From NCBI GenBank assembly GCA_030583605.1, contig CP129466.1, positions 875,001 through 939,000 on the forward strand: a stretch of 64,000 nt of DNA, read 5' to 3'. Positions 48,203 through 59,719 of the stretch are shown here, in pieces (position 1 is the first letter of the stretch; every line of letters starts with the position of its first letter). This stretch comes from Gammaproteobacteria bacterium. GTDB lineage: Bacteria; Pseudomonadota; Gammaproteobacteria; Steroidobacterales; GCA-2729495. A model generated the notes under the pieces. That model was not told where the DNA came from. It worked only from the letters and a program-made list of their open reading frames with translations, and ran no database searches. The position numbers were made by a program, and so were the translations under genes.

Positions 48203-51200
48203 TCAGGCTCCGCCGTGCCCTTCCTGTGGCGTTGCCAGCGGCGGTGAGGTCTTCTGCAGCTTTTCGATCTGCCGGGCTATGTGTTCGGGTGAGCGTGTCC
48301 CGCGGGCCAGCACGGCATAGATCGAGGGGATCAGGAACAGCGTGAGGAACACCGAGAACAGCACGCCGAAGAAGACGACTGCGCCGAGTGTGCGACGCGC
48401 TTCGGCGCCAGCGCCGCTGGCGATCATCAGCGGTATGGCTCCGAAGGCAGTACAGAGGCTGGTCATGACGACCGGTCGCAGGCGGATGGTGGCAGCCGAG
48501 ACCACTGCTTCGAGGATCTCCTCGCCGCGATCACGCAGCTGGTTGGCGAACTCCACGATGAGGATGCCGTTCTTGGCGGCCAGTCCGATCAGCATCACGG
48601 CGCCAATTTGACTGTAGACGTTGTTGGAGGAGCCGAACACCCACAGCCCGATCAGCCCCCCGGTGATGGCAAGCGGCACGGTGAGCATGATGATCAGCGG
48701 GTGCCGGAAGCTCTCGAACTGGGCCGCGAGCACCAGGAAGCAAATCACCAGCGCCAGCAGGAATGTGAAATAGATGGCTCCGCCCGACTGATGGAATTCG
48801 CGTGATTCGCCGTCGTAGTCGATGCGCGCCTCTTCGGGCAACTCTTCGCGGATCACCCGCTCCATATACGCGATCGCTTCGCCGAGCGAGTAGCCTGGGG
48901 CAAGGCCACCCATGAGCGTGATGGCGCGCAGCTGGCCGAAGCGCTTGAGTTCGCGGGGGCCCGCCGTTTCCTCGAGGCGCACGAGGTTGGCCAGCGGAAT
49001 CAGCTCGCCGGTGGTTGCCGAACGGACATAGATGTCGGCAAGATCGGAGGGCGTCGCACGGTCCTCGGGACGCGCCTGCAGAACGACGTTGTACTCCTCG
49101 CCGCGTTCGACGAATGTCGTCACGATGCGCGAGCCGAGCATGGTCTCCAGGGTACGGCCTACCGCGGACAACGAGACGCCGAGGTCAAAAGCGCGGTTGC
49201 GGTCAATGCTGACGAGAATCTTCGGCTTCTGCTCGAAGAAGTCCGAGCGCAGCCCGACGATTCGCGGGTTCTCGCTTCGCACCCGATCCATTACCTTGTC
49301 GCGCCAGCCGGCGAGTTCCTGGTAGCTGGTGCCGCCGATGACGATCTGCAGCGGCTGGCCGCCGCCGCGGATGCCGAGGCTCGGCGGCAGGAACACCTGC
49401 GTGGTGGCGCCCGGGATACGGTCGAGTTTCTCGCGGAATTGCTGTGCCAGTTCCGGGGCGCTGATGTCGCGTTCGCTCCAGTCGGTGAGCGGCACATAGA
49501 TGAATGCGGAGTTGACGTCACCGCCGGAGCCCCACATGCCGGTGCGCGCGACGATGCGTCGTGCTTCACCCGCGGCAACAGACGGCGCGAGCGCATCCTC
49601 GACCAGGCGAACCTGGCGATCCATGTACTCCGGCGTGGCGCCCTCCGGCCCGCGCATCATCATCACGATCATGCCGCGGTCTTCGACCGGCGCATACTCG
49701 GAGGGCAGAACGCGGAAGAGCAGCACGCCGATGGCCGCGACGATCGCCAGGGCGCCGAATGAGACCGCGGGGCGACGGACGCTGCGCATCAGGATCCGAC
49801 GGTAGCGCTCGGACAATCGCTTGAAAAACGAGTCGATGGCCTGTGCCAGGCGCCTTCGCTGGATGCCCTTGCTGAAAAGCTTCGAGGCCAGCATGGGCAC
49901 CAGCGTGAGCGCCACCAGGCCGGAAAAGGCCACCGCTGCGGCGAGCGTGACGCCGAATTCCGCGAACAGCCGGCCGAGGTTGCCCGGCATGAAGGAAATG
50001 GGTATGAAGACGGCCACCAGCACGGCCGTGGTGGCAATCACCGCGAAGCCGATTTCACGCGTGCCTTCCATGGCGGCAAGCAACGGCGGCTGCCCGAGTT
50101 CCATGCGCCGCACGATGTTCTCCAGAACGACGATGGCGTCATCCACCACCAGTCCGATCGCCAGCACGGTGCCAAGCAGGGTCAGTGTGTTGATCGAGTA
50201 GCCGAGCGCCGCCATGACGAAGAAGGAGGCGATGATCGCAACCGGGATGGTCACCGAGGGAATCAGCGTCGCGCGCATCGAGCCGAGGAAGGAGAAGATC
50301 ACCACCAGCACCATGACGAGCGCCACGCCGAGCGCCTGGAGCACTTCGTTCAGTTCCTCGCGGATGAATATCGAAAAATCGATATTGACTTCAATCGTGA
50401 TGTCTTTCGGGAGCGTCTGCTGAAGACGTTCAACCTCCTCGACGACGGCGCGATTGACCGCCAGCACGTTTGCTTTCGATTGCGGGACTATCCCGAGGCT
50501 GATGCCGGGCACGCCGTCGGAGCGCGACACGAAGCGGTCGTCCTGTGCCTCGACCCGCACCTCCGCGACTTCGCCCAGGCGAACGACACGATTATCGGCG
50601 CTGCGGCCGATAACGATGCTGGCGAACTCCTCGGGTGTCGTGAGGCCGGTGTCGGTGCGCAGCGAGAACTCGCGTTCCTTCGACTCGATGCGGCCGGCGG
50701 GCAGTTCCACGTTTTCGCTGCGCAGCGCATCCTCGATGTCCTGCACCGTCAGGCCGCGCGCGGCAAGCCCGTCGCGGTCGATCCAGATACGCATCGCGTA
50801 CTGCCGCGCCCCGTTCAGGCGCACCATGGCTACGCCGTCAATGACCGAAAGGCGATCGAGCAGCGTGCGCCGCGTGAAGTCGGTGATTTCCATCAGCGAG
50901 CGACTGCGGCTGGAGACGTTGACGTACATCGTCGACTCCATGCTCGAGTCCTGCTTCATGACCTGCGGCGTGTCCGCTTCCTCCGGCAGCCGGCTCAGAA
51001 CCCGTGAGACGCGTTCGCGCACGTCGTTGGCGGCTCCGTCCGGGTCGCGGTCAGGTCCGAATTCCACCGTGACGGTCGAGCGCTCGTCCTGGCTGCTGGA
51101 GGTGAGCTTGCGCACTCCGGCGATGCCGGCGATCTCGTCTTCGATGATCTGGGTGATCTTGCGCTCGATGACCTCCGCCGAGGCCCCGCGATAGCTGGTA

Positions 51201-51343
51201 TCGACCGACACGACGGTGGGATCCACGTCGGGGTACTCGCGTACCGGCAACGTTTGCAGCGCCAGGATGCCGACGATCACCAGCAACAGGCTGATGACCG
51301 CCGCGAACACGGGGCGCTTCACCGAGGTGTCGGAAATCCACAC
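48203..51343 (-). CDS. RND-family (HAE1) efflux transporter, inner-membrane pump
   Basis: A 1046-residue RND transporter. It begins with the usual first membrane helix (VKRPVFAAVISLLLVIVGIL). Helix 4 carries the proton-relay motif LVVDDAIVVLENI. The porter domains include DPTVVSVDTSYRGASAEVIE. The family exports drugs, detergents or other amphiphiles by proton antiport as a trimer. The GTG start at 51343 has GGAG 9 nt upstream. It is 11 nt behind the adaptor gene, forming a two-gene operon. No outer-membrane factor is nearby, so a TolC-like partner must be encoded elsewhere. Substrate is unknown. Confidence 0.94.
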   Translation of the reverse strand: MWISDTSVKRPVFAAVISLLLVIVGILALQTLPVREYPDVDPTVVSVDTSYRGASAEVIERKITQIIEDEIAGIAGVRKLTSSSQDERSTVTVEFGPDRDPDGAANDVRERVSRVLSRLPEEADTPQVMKQDSSMESTMYVNVSSRSRSLMEITDFTRRTLLDRLSVIDGVAMVRLNGARQYAMRIWIDRDGLAARGLTVQDIEDALRSENVELPAGRIESKEREFSLRTDTGLTTPEEFASIVIGRSADNRVVRLGEVAEVRVEAQDDRFVSRSDGVPGISLGIVPQSKANVLAVNRAVVEEVERLQQTLPKDITIEVNIDFSIFIREELNEVLQALGVALVMVLVVIFSFLGSMRATLIPSVTIPVAIIASFFVMAALGYSINTLTLLGTVLAIGLVVDDAIVVLENIVRRMELGQPPLLAAMEGTREIGFAVIATTAVLVAVFIPISFMPGNLGRLFAEFGVTLAAAVAFSGLVALTLVPMLASKLFSKGIQRRRLAQAIDSFFKRLSERYRRILMRSVRRPAVSFGALAIVAAIGVLLFRVLPSEYAPVEDRGMIVMMMRGPEGATPEYMDRQVRLVEDALAPSVAAGEARRIVARTGMWGSGGDVNSAFIYVPLTDWSERDISAPELAQQFREKLDRIPGATTQVFLPPSLGIRGGGQPLQIVIGGTSYQELAGWRDKVMDRVRSENPRIVGLRSDFFEQKPKILVSIDRNRAFDLGVSLSAVGRTLETMLGSRIVTTFVERGEEYNVVLQARPEDRATPSDLADIYVRSATTGELIPLANLVRLEETAGPRELKRFGQLRAITLMGGLAPGYSLGEAIAYMERVIREELPEEARIDYDGESREFHQSGGAIYFTFLLALVICFLVLAAQFESFRHPLIIMLTVPLAITGGLIGLWVFGSSNNVYSQIGAVMLIGLAAKNGILIVEFANQLRDRGEEILEAVVSAATIRLRPVVMTSLCTAFGAIPLMIASGAGAEARRTLGAVVFFGVLFSVFLTLFLIPSIYAVLARGTRSPEHIARQIEKLQKTSPPLATPQEGHGGA

Positions 51344-51354
51344 GTCCTCGTCTC

Positions 51355-52455
51355 CTAGCCGTTGCCGAGAAGCTGCACGGGCAGGCCGTCGCGCAGTCGC
51401 TGGATGCCTTCAGTCACAACGAGGTCGCCCGACGTCACGCCGGAGACCAGCTCGGCGAGCCCAGGGCTGCGGCTACCGACCTTGACTTCGCGCTCGACCG
51501 CTCGGCCGTCCACGACCAGGAAGACGTACTGTTTCCCCTGGCGCGGGCTCAGCGCTTCCTCCGGCACCATGAGTACGTCGTGGCGTGCGCGTTCGAGGGC
51601 GACCGTGAGAAACATGCCGGGTTTGAGCAAACCCTCGAGGTTCTGGATCGTGGCGATCGCAGTCACCGCCCGCGTGACCGGGTCGACGCGCGAGTCGATA
51701 CTGGTGATCTCGCCGGTGAACGGTCGCCCGGGATAAACGGTGCTCAGGGCCGAAATGCGCATCTGCGGGCGCAGTTCCGAGAGAAAGCTCTCGGGTACGG
51801 AGAACTCGAGACGGATGCGGCGCGTGTCGTCCAGCGTGGTGATGACGGTATCAGGCCCGACCAGATCGCCGAGGCTGACTTTGCGCAGGCCGACCGTACC
51901 CGCGAATGGTGCGCGAATGAATGAGTTGTCGAGCCGGGCGCGTGCCGCCTGTAATTGCGCCTCGTCCATTTTCATCTTCGCCTCGAGTTCCTCGAGCTGC
52001 GACTCGGAGATGATCTTCGTGTCAGCGAGCTGTCGGCTGCGCTCGAACTGGCTGCGACTTTGTGCGACGGCGGCTTCGGCCACCGCGACGTCGGCGCGCA
52101 ACTCCTTGTTGTCGAGTTCGACCAGCAGCTTACCGGCGGCGACACTCTCGCTCTCGGCGAAGTTGATACGGCTGACCACGCTGGAGATCCGTGAAGTGAT
52201 CTCGATCGACTCCATGGCGCGGGCGGTCCCGAGCGCGGTGAACCGGTCGGTGAAATCGCGCGGTTCGATACGCGTGGCGATGACCGACACGGCGGGTGCC
52301 GCGGGACGTGCGCTGGCCGGGGGACTGCCACCTGCGGCAGCCGGTGCGCCGCCGGGCTTGGACCCGCCGCAGGCCATGAGCAGCAGGCACCCGGCAGCCA
52401 GCCAGGCGGATCGACCAGCGCGAAAGAGTCCAGTGCTGCGATGCAAGATCGGCAT
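51355..52455 (-). CDS. RND efflux periplasmic adaptor lipoprotein (membrane fusion protein)
   Basis: A 366-residue adaptor. The N-terminus has a signal peptide ending LLLMAC, with the lipidated cysteine at residue 29. A Gly/Pro-rich linker follows, then the barrel-sandwich and helical-hairpin regions (VAVAEAAVAQSRSQFERSRQ), IRAPFAGTVGLRKVSLGDLV and a C-terminal beta-barrel. The start at 52455 is chosen because it puts the signal peptide at the N-terminus; the frame runs 51 codons further upstream. It bridges the RND pump encoded next to an outer-membrane channel. Confidence 0.93.
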   Translation of the reverse strand: MPILHRSTGLFRAGRSAWLAAGCLLLMACGGSKPGGAPAAAGGSPPASARPAAPAVSVIATRIEPRDFTDRFTALGTARAMESIEITSRISSVVSRINFAESESVAAGKLLVELDNKELRADVAVAEAAVAQSRSQFERSRQLADTKIISESQLEELEAKMKMDEAQLQAARARLDNSFIRAPFAGTVGLRKVSLGDLVGPDTVITTLDDTRRIRLEFSVPESFLSELRPQMRISALSTVYPGRPFTGEITSIDSRVDPVTRAVTAIATIQNLEGLLKPGMFLTVALERARHDVLMVPEEALSPRQGKQYVFLVVDGRAVEREVKVGSRSPGLAELVSGVTSGDLVVTEGIQRLRDGLPVQLLGNG

Positions 52456-52633
52456 GTTCCCGACAGGTTGGAGACAGGGCAGAATTGCCAAGGTTACTCT
52501 AGCAAAGTGCCGCATTCCTGCGGCACGCTGCCGCGCCACGGGCGCGCCGCTACACGACGCGTGCGATTCCCGGGCCGCGGACGTGCCATTACGGCTTACG
52601 TGAAACACTGCGCTCAGACTGCCGGATTCGCGG

Positions 52634-53962
52634 CTACAGCAGCGGACGGGTGAGGTTCTCGCTGCCGTCGGCGGTTACCAGCACGTCGTCCTCGATGCGA
52701 ATCCCGCCGAAGCCTCGCAGCCGCCCGATTGCCGTCCAGTCCACCTGCCGCGCGTGCGCCCCGCTGCGCAACCGTTCGAGCAGGGAGTCGATGAAGTACA
52801 CGCCGGGCTCGATGGTGACGATCTGGCCTGGCTCGAGGGTGCGCAGAAAGCGAAGCTTCGGGAAATCCGCCGGTGGCTCCAGTGGCGTGCCGCGGTCGTC
52901 GGCCATATGGCCGCCCACATCATGCACCTGCAGCCCCAGCAGGTGCCCGAGGCCGTGGGGGAAGAATGCGAAGCTGACACCCGCCGCGACCATCTCGTCG
53001 GGCTCCATCCGCACCAGGCCCCAGTCGCGCAGCAACGCCGCGGTCTCCAGGTGGCAGCGGCGGTGCAGATCCGGGAACGCCACACCGGGGCGCACGCCGG
53101 CGCACAGGCGGCGCTGCAGCCGATCCATGTCGGCAATCATGCGGGCGAACTCGCCGTCATGCCGGGCGTAGCTGCGGGTGATATCGCAGGCGTAGCCATT
53201 GTGGCTGCAACCGGCATCGATCAGCAGGCTGCCGGACGCTCGTCCGCTGTCTGGCGCGCGGTCGCGGTGCTGGTAATGCAGCGTCGCGCCGTGCTCGTCG
53301 AGCGCGACGATCGCCTCGTAGGGCAGTTCCGCCTCGGTCTGCCGGCACGCGGCCAGGAACGCAGCGAGAATGTCGAATTCGGATGCGCCGGCATGAAATG
53401 CGCGCTCCGCGGCGCAATGACCCGGTGCGGCGATGGCTGCCGCCTGCCGGACGCAGGCGACCTCCCAACCGGTCTTGCAGGCGCGGTGGAAGTGCAGGTA
53501 ACTGACGAGCGGCTCCGGATTCCGCTCAGCCTCCGGCAGAGCTCCCGCCCATTGCTCGGCCGGGCCGAGGATCACGCGGCGATGCTTGTCGGCGGGTAGC
53601 AGCGCCGGGATCTCCCCCGGCTCATGCACGATACGCAGCTCGAACTGCCCGGCGATCAGTTCCGGGGGCACCGGCGGGGGCTGGTGCCAGTAGTCCTCCG
53701 GACGCAGGACCGCGAGGATGGGCCGGCGGCCGGGTTCGAAAATGACCGCCGAGCCGGGGTGTATCTGCAGGGGCGCCCACTGCAGAAAATGCGGGGACGC
53801 CACGTAACGATGGGCCTGGTCGTCGAGATAGCGGTATTGCAGGACGCCGCTGCCGATGACCGCGACTTCGAAACCGAACCGCGCGGCCGCCGATTCGTAG
53901 CGCGCCCGCAGCGTGGCGACATGGTCGGCGTACAGGCTGGCGGTCGGGGCAGGCTCGGTCAC
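52634..53962 (-). CDS. pepQ: Xaa-Pro dipeptidase
   Basis: A 442-residue M24-family peptidase, the same length as E. coli PepQ (443), which hydrolyses dipeptides with C-terminal proline. The metal ligands lie in LLIDAGCSHNGYACDITRSY, HGLGHLLGLQVHDVGGH, TIEPGVYF and GIRIEDDVLV, as in the family. The N-terminal domain matches PepQ too (LYADHVATLRARYESAAARF). No signal peptide is seen. It is divergent from trpS across 151 nt and upstream of the efflux operon on the same strand, with a 178-nt gap. Confidence 0.93.
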   Translation of the reverse strand: MTEPAPTASLYADHVATLRARYESAAARFGFEVAVIGSGVLQYRYLDDQAHRYVASPHFLQWAPLQIHPGSAVIFEPGRRPILAVLRPEDYWHQPPPVPPELIAGQFELRIVHEPGEIPALLPADKHRRVILGPAEQWAGALPEAERNPEPLVSYLHFHRACKTGWEVACVRQAAAIAAPGHCAAERAFHAGASEFDILAAFLAACRQTEAELPYEAIVALDEHGATLHYQHRDRAPDSGRASGSLLIDAGCSHNGYACDITRSYARHDGEFARMIADMDRLQRRLCAGVRPGVAFPDLHRRCHLETAALLRDWGLVRMEPDEMVAAGVSFAFFPHGLGHLLGLQVHDVGGHMADDRGTPLEPPADFPKLRFLRTLEPGQIVTIEPGVYFIDSLLERLRSGAHARQVDWTAIGRLRGFGGIRIEDDVLVTADGSENLTRPLL

Positions 53963-54113
53963 GGTGCGCGGCTCGGCAGGGGGATGCGGGCGGATGCTGA
54001 AACGGCACCGCGTGCTCGGGCATCATACCGTCCCTGCAGGTCCGGCGCCGCTCCGGACTCGCCGGGCATGTCCGGCCCGTTCGGGGCCGGGCGAGGGAAA
54101 CGGGAAGGGCTCC

Positions 54114-55130
54114 ATGGCACAGCAGGTCGTACTGACAGGCATCACCACTACCGGCACTCCGCATCTCGGCAACTATGTGGGGGCGATCCGGCCCGCGGTG
54201 GCGGCCAGCCACCGCGATGGCGTCGCTTCGTTCTATTTCCTGGCTGACCTGCACGCACTGGTCAAGAACCAGGACCCGGACGCAGTGCATCGCTCGAGCC
54301 TCGAGGTGGCCGCAACCTGGCTGGCGCTGGGCCTCGACACCGAAAAGGCGATTTTCTACCGCCAGTCTGACATCCCGGAGATCCCGGAACTGACGTGGAT
54401 CCTGACATCGGTCACCGCCAAAGGCCTGATGAATCGGGCGCATGCCTACAAGGCGGCGGTGCAGGCCAACGAGGATGCCGGCTCGCCGGATCCGGACCGC
54501 GGCATCACCGTGGCGCTGTTCTGCTACCCGATCCTGATGGCAGCCGACATCCTGCTTTTCCGGGCCAACCGTGTTCCCGTCGGGCAGGACCAGAAGCAGC
54601 ATGTGGAGATGGCGCGCGATATTGCACAGCGATTCAACCACCACTTCGGCGAACACTTCGTGCTGCCCGACGCGGACATCGGTGCGGATACCGCGGTGTT
54701 GCTCGGCCTGGACGGACGCAAGATGAGCAAGAGCTACGACAACACGATCCCGCTGTTCGCCCCGCCGAAACAATTGCGCAAACTCGTCATGCGCATCAAG
54801 ACCAACTCGCTGGAGCCCGGTGTGCCGAAGGACACCGAGGGCTCGACGCTGTTCGACATCTACCGGGCGTTTGCCACGCCGACGCAAACCGATGCCATGC
54901 GCGCGCGCTATGCAGCCGGCGCAGGCTGGGGGGAGCTGAAGCAGGAGCTATGCGAGTACCTGGAGGACCACCTGCGTGCACCGCGCGCCGAGTATGAGCG
55001 ATTGATTGCGGCCCCTGATCACGTCGAAGGGGTGCTGCGGCGGGGCGCGGAACGTGCCCGCGCACTGGCCGGGCCGTTCCTGGCCGGCATTCGCCACGCC
55101 GTAGGCATTCGTCGGCTCGCGGCTCGCTAG
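54114..55130 (+). CDS. trpS: Tryptophanyl-tRNA synthetase
   Basis: A 338-residue class Ic synthetase that charges tRNA-Trp. The HIGH-type motif is TPHLGN at 15-20 and KMSKS is at 203-207. DLHALVKNQ, CYPILMAADILLF and VPVGQDQKQHVE are family blocks. ATG 54114 gives MAQQVVLTGITTTG, with GGAAGGG about 5 nt upstream; the frame is open upstream but not homologous. The C-terminus has a short basic extension. Confidence 0.96.
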   Translation: MAQQVVLTGITTTGTPHLGNYVGAIRPAVAASHRDGVASFYFLADLHALVKNQDPDAVHRSSLEVAATWLALGLDTEKAIFYRQSDIPEIPELTWILTSVTAKGLMNRAHAYKAAVQANEDAGSPDPDRGITVALFCYPILMAADILLFRANRVPVGQDQKQHVEMARDIAQRFNHHFGEHFVLPDADIGADTAVLLGLDGRKMSKSYDNTIPLFAPPKQLRKLVMRIKTNSLEPGVPKDTEGSTLFDIYRAFATPTQTDAMRARYAAGAGWGELKQELCEYLEDHLRAPRAEYERLIAAPDHVEGVLRRGAERARALAGPFLAGIRHAVGIRRLAAR

Positions 55131-55227
55131 GCGTGCTTGCCGGCGGCGCATTCGTACCGTTGCCCACCGCCGCTGAAAATTTCCGATACCGCTGGCGGGG
55201 GTGAACCGCTATATTAAGGAGGTTTCC

Positions 55228-55620
55228 TTGCTCAATCAGGGGGTTCGAATCATGCGCGTGATGAAACTGTTGGCGCTGGCAGGTACGGCGTTTTTCGTGC
55301 TGGCCGGCTGTGGCGGTGGCGGTAGCCAGTCGGGCGCCGGCGCCAAGATGGACGAGGCCAAGGAATCGATGGATCAGGCCGCCGAACAACTGGGCGGTGC
55401 CGTGGAATCAGCCGGCGAAGCGGCTGGTGCCGCGATCGACGCCGGCACTGAAGCGGCCGGCGCGGCGGTGGACGCCGGTGCCGAGGCAGCGGGTAATGCG
55501 GCAGACGCGGCGGCCGGTGCGGCCAGCGATGCGGCAGACGCAGCGGCCGGTGCGGCGAGCGATGCAGCCGGTGCGGTCGAAGAGGCCGCGGGCGATGTGA
55601 AGGAAGCCGTTCAGGAGTGA
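55228..55620 (+). CDS. Small alanine-rich repeat lipoprotein, function unknown
   Basis: A 130-residue predicted lipoprotein. The signal peptide ends LAGC with Cys28. The mature part is almost entirely Ala, Gly, Asp and Glu in short repeats such as DAAAGAASDAADAAAGAASD, likely an amphipathic helix or disordered chain. No cysteine follows the lipobox. A TTG start at 55228 is preferred because a perfect AAGGAGGT (55216-55223) lies 4 nt before it; ATG 55252 is the alternative and would begin directly at the signal peptide. Strong translation is implied. The gene ends at a good terminator and stands alone. Confidence 0.75.
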   Translation: MLNQGVRIMRVMKLLALAGTAFFVLAGCGGGGSQSGAGAKMDEAKESMDQAAEQLGGAVESAGEAAGAAIDAGTEAAGAAVDAGAEAAGNAADAAAGAASDAADAAAGAASDAAGAVEEAAGDVKEAVQE

Positions 55621-55664
55621 CCGACGGCAGTCCCGCCTGAGCGTGGCGGGCCAGGAGTCAATGG

Positions 55665-55704
55665 CGGCGGGCCGGAGCGAGACGAACCGGCTCGCCGTTT
55701 TTTT
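55665..55704 (+). terminator. Rho-independent terminator after the lipoprotein gene
   Basis: CGGCGGGCCGG (55665-55675) pairs with CCGGCTCGCCG (55687-55697) over 11 bp with one G-U pair, followed by seven T. It lies 45 nt after the lipoprotein stop. The remaining sequence to 55932 (the gap totals 312 nt) shows no supported gene. Confidence 0.85.
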
Positions 55705-55932
55705 GTCACTGCTCCCACCGGCGCGTGCCGCACTCAGCCCGTCACCGGGCCTCGCCGCCAGCTGGCCCTGCGGGTGCCCTCGCCGGCGTGCTCGCTGCGC
55801 AGGGCACGCCACTCGACTTCCTTGGTCTCGTGGGCGCGACCACCGCATCGTCCACCGACGATTCACGACATTCCCGCAGATCAGCGATGAACCTTTTTTG
55901 GCCTTTTCCCGTCTGCGGCCTCGCGACGCGGG

Positions 55933-58782
<2,850 letters not shown>

Positions 58783-58929
58783 GGGCGAGTGCGGATGTGA
58801 ATCGCCGACTATAGCGGGCGGACGAGACGCGTCCAAAACCGGACGTCGGCGCGAATCTGGCTGCAGCGGCCGGAATGGCCGGGTGCCTTTTACCGGGGCG
58901 AGCCTCTAGAATAGGCGACCCGCACCACC

Positions 58930-58957
58930 CTGACGATGCGGGCGTAGTCAATAAAAT
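58930..58957 (+). promoter_or_regulatory. Candidate ssb promoter
   Basis: CTGACG (58930-58935) and TAAAAT (58952-58957) are spaced by 16 nt, giving a leader of about 27 nt before ssb. The -35 matches consensus at four of six positions. Confidence 0.4.
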
Positions 58958-58990
58958 CATTCAGATCAATAGGTTAAAGAGGGCTCTCCC

Positions 58991-59437
58991 ATGGCGAGAG
59001 GCGTCAACAAGGTCATCCTGATCGGCAACCTCGGGCAGGACCCGGAAACCCGGTACATGCCAAGCGGGTCGGCGGTCACCAACCTGCGGATTGCCACCAC
59101 CGAATCGTTCAAGGACCGGGAAACCGGCCAGCAGCAGGAACGAACCGAGTGGCACAGCGTGGCGATGTTCGGGCGGCTGGCCGAGATTGCCGGGGAGTAC
59201 CTGCGCAAGGGCTCGCAGGTCTACATAGAAGGCCGCCTGCGCACCCGCAAGTGGCAGGACAAGCAGGGCCAGGACCGCTACTCCACCGAGATCGTTGCGG
59301 ACCAGATGCAGATGCTCGGTAGTCGCGGCGCCGGCGCGGCAGGCGGTGGCGAGGCGGCGCAGGCCGAGCGGCCGGCGGGCCGGTCGCGTGCCCCGGTCGC
59401 CCAGGAAGCGGAGCTCGACGACGACATCCCGTTCTAG
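58991..59437 (+). CDS. ssb: Single-stranded DNA-binding protein
   Basis: A 148-residue SSB. The OB-fold domain is residues 1-112 ([46 protein letters not shown]). A Gly/Ala-rich linker leads to the acidic tip DDDIPF, which recruits repair and replication proteins. The divergent uvrA-ssb arrangement matches E. coli. Confidence 0.97.
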   Translation: MARGVNKVILIGNLGQDPETRYMPSGSAVTNLRIATTESFKDRETGQQQERTEWHSVAMFGRLAEIAGEYLRKGSQVYIEGRLRTRKWQDKQGQDRYSTEIVADQMQMLGSRGAGAAGGGEAAQAERPAGRSRAPVAQEAELDDDIPF

Positions 59438-59627
59438 GGAGTGAATCGGCGCCCGGGCGGCACAGCGGACGAATTCACCGCCGTGCATATGCACATGGGA
59501 TTTTCTGCTTTCCGGCGCGTATTCCGGGGCTCATAATCTGCGCCCTTCCGGCCCTGCGGAGCCGTGACGCAAACACCCGGCGCCAACGCGGGACGTCTTC
59601 GATACGAGGCTGCAATCGATTTTCGGT

Positions 59628-59679
59628 CACCCCGATGTGAATGATGGTGCGCGGTGGTCAACCGCGCCCGGTCGGGGTG
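59628..59679 (+). promoter_or_regulatory. Nested hairpin in the sat-cysC leader
   Basis: CACCCCGA (59628-59635) pairs with TCGGGGTG (59672-59679). Inside, GCGCGGT (59649-59655) pairs with ACCGCGC (59661-59667) around GGTCA. The asymmetric internal loop is 13 nt on the 5' side and 4 nt on the 3' side. It ends 40 nt before the start codon. I do not recognise a known riboswitch class. A possible -10 CATAAT lies at 59532-59537, which would put this hairpin in the transcript. Confidence 0.5.
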
Positions 59680-59719
59680 TTGTCCTTTCAGGGAAGCAAC
59701 AGGCCAGAGGAATCTGCTC

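Noticed and set aside
55643-55932. Possible coding in the lipoprotein-uvrA gap
   Set aside because: Open frames here run into uvrA antisense sequence and begin within the terminator region; no ribosome-binding site or motif supports them.
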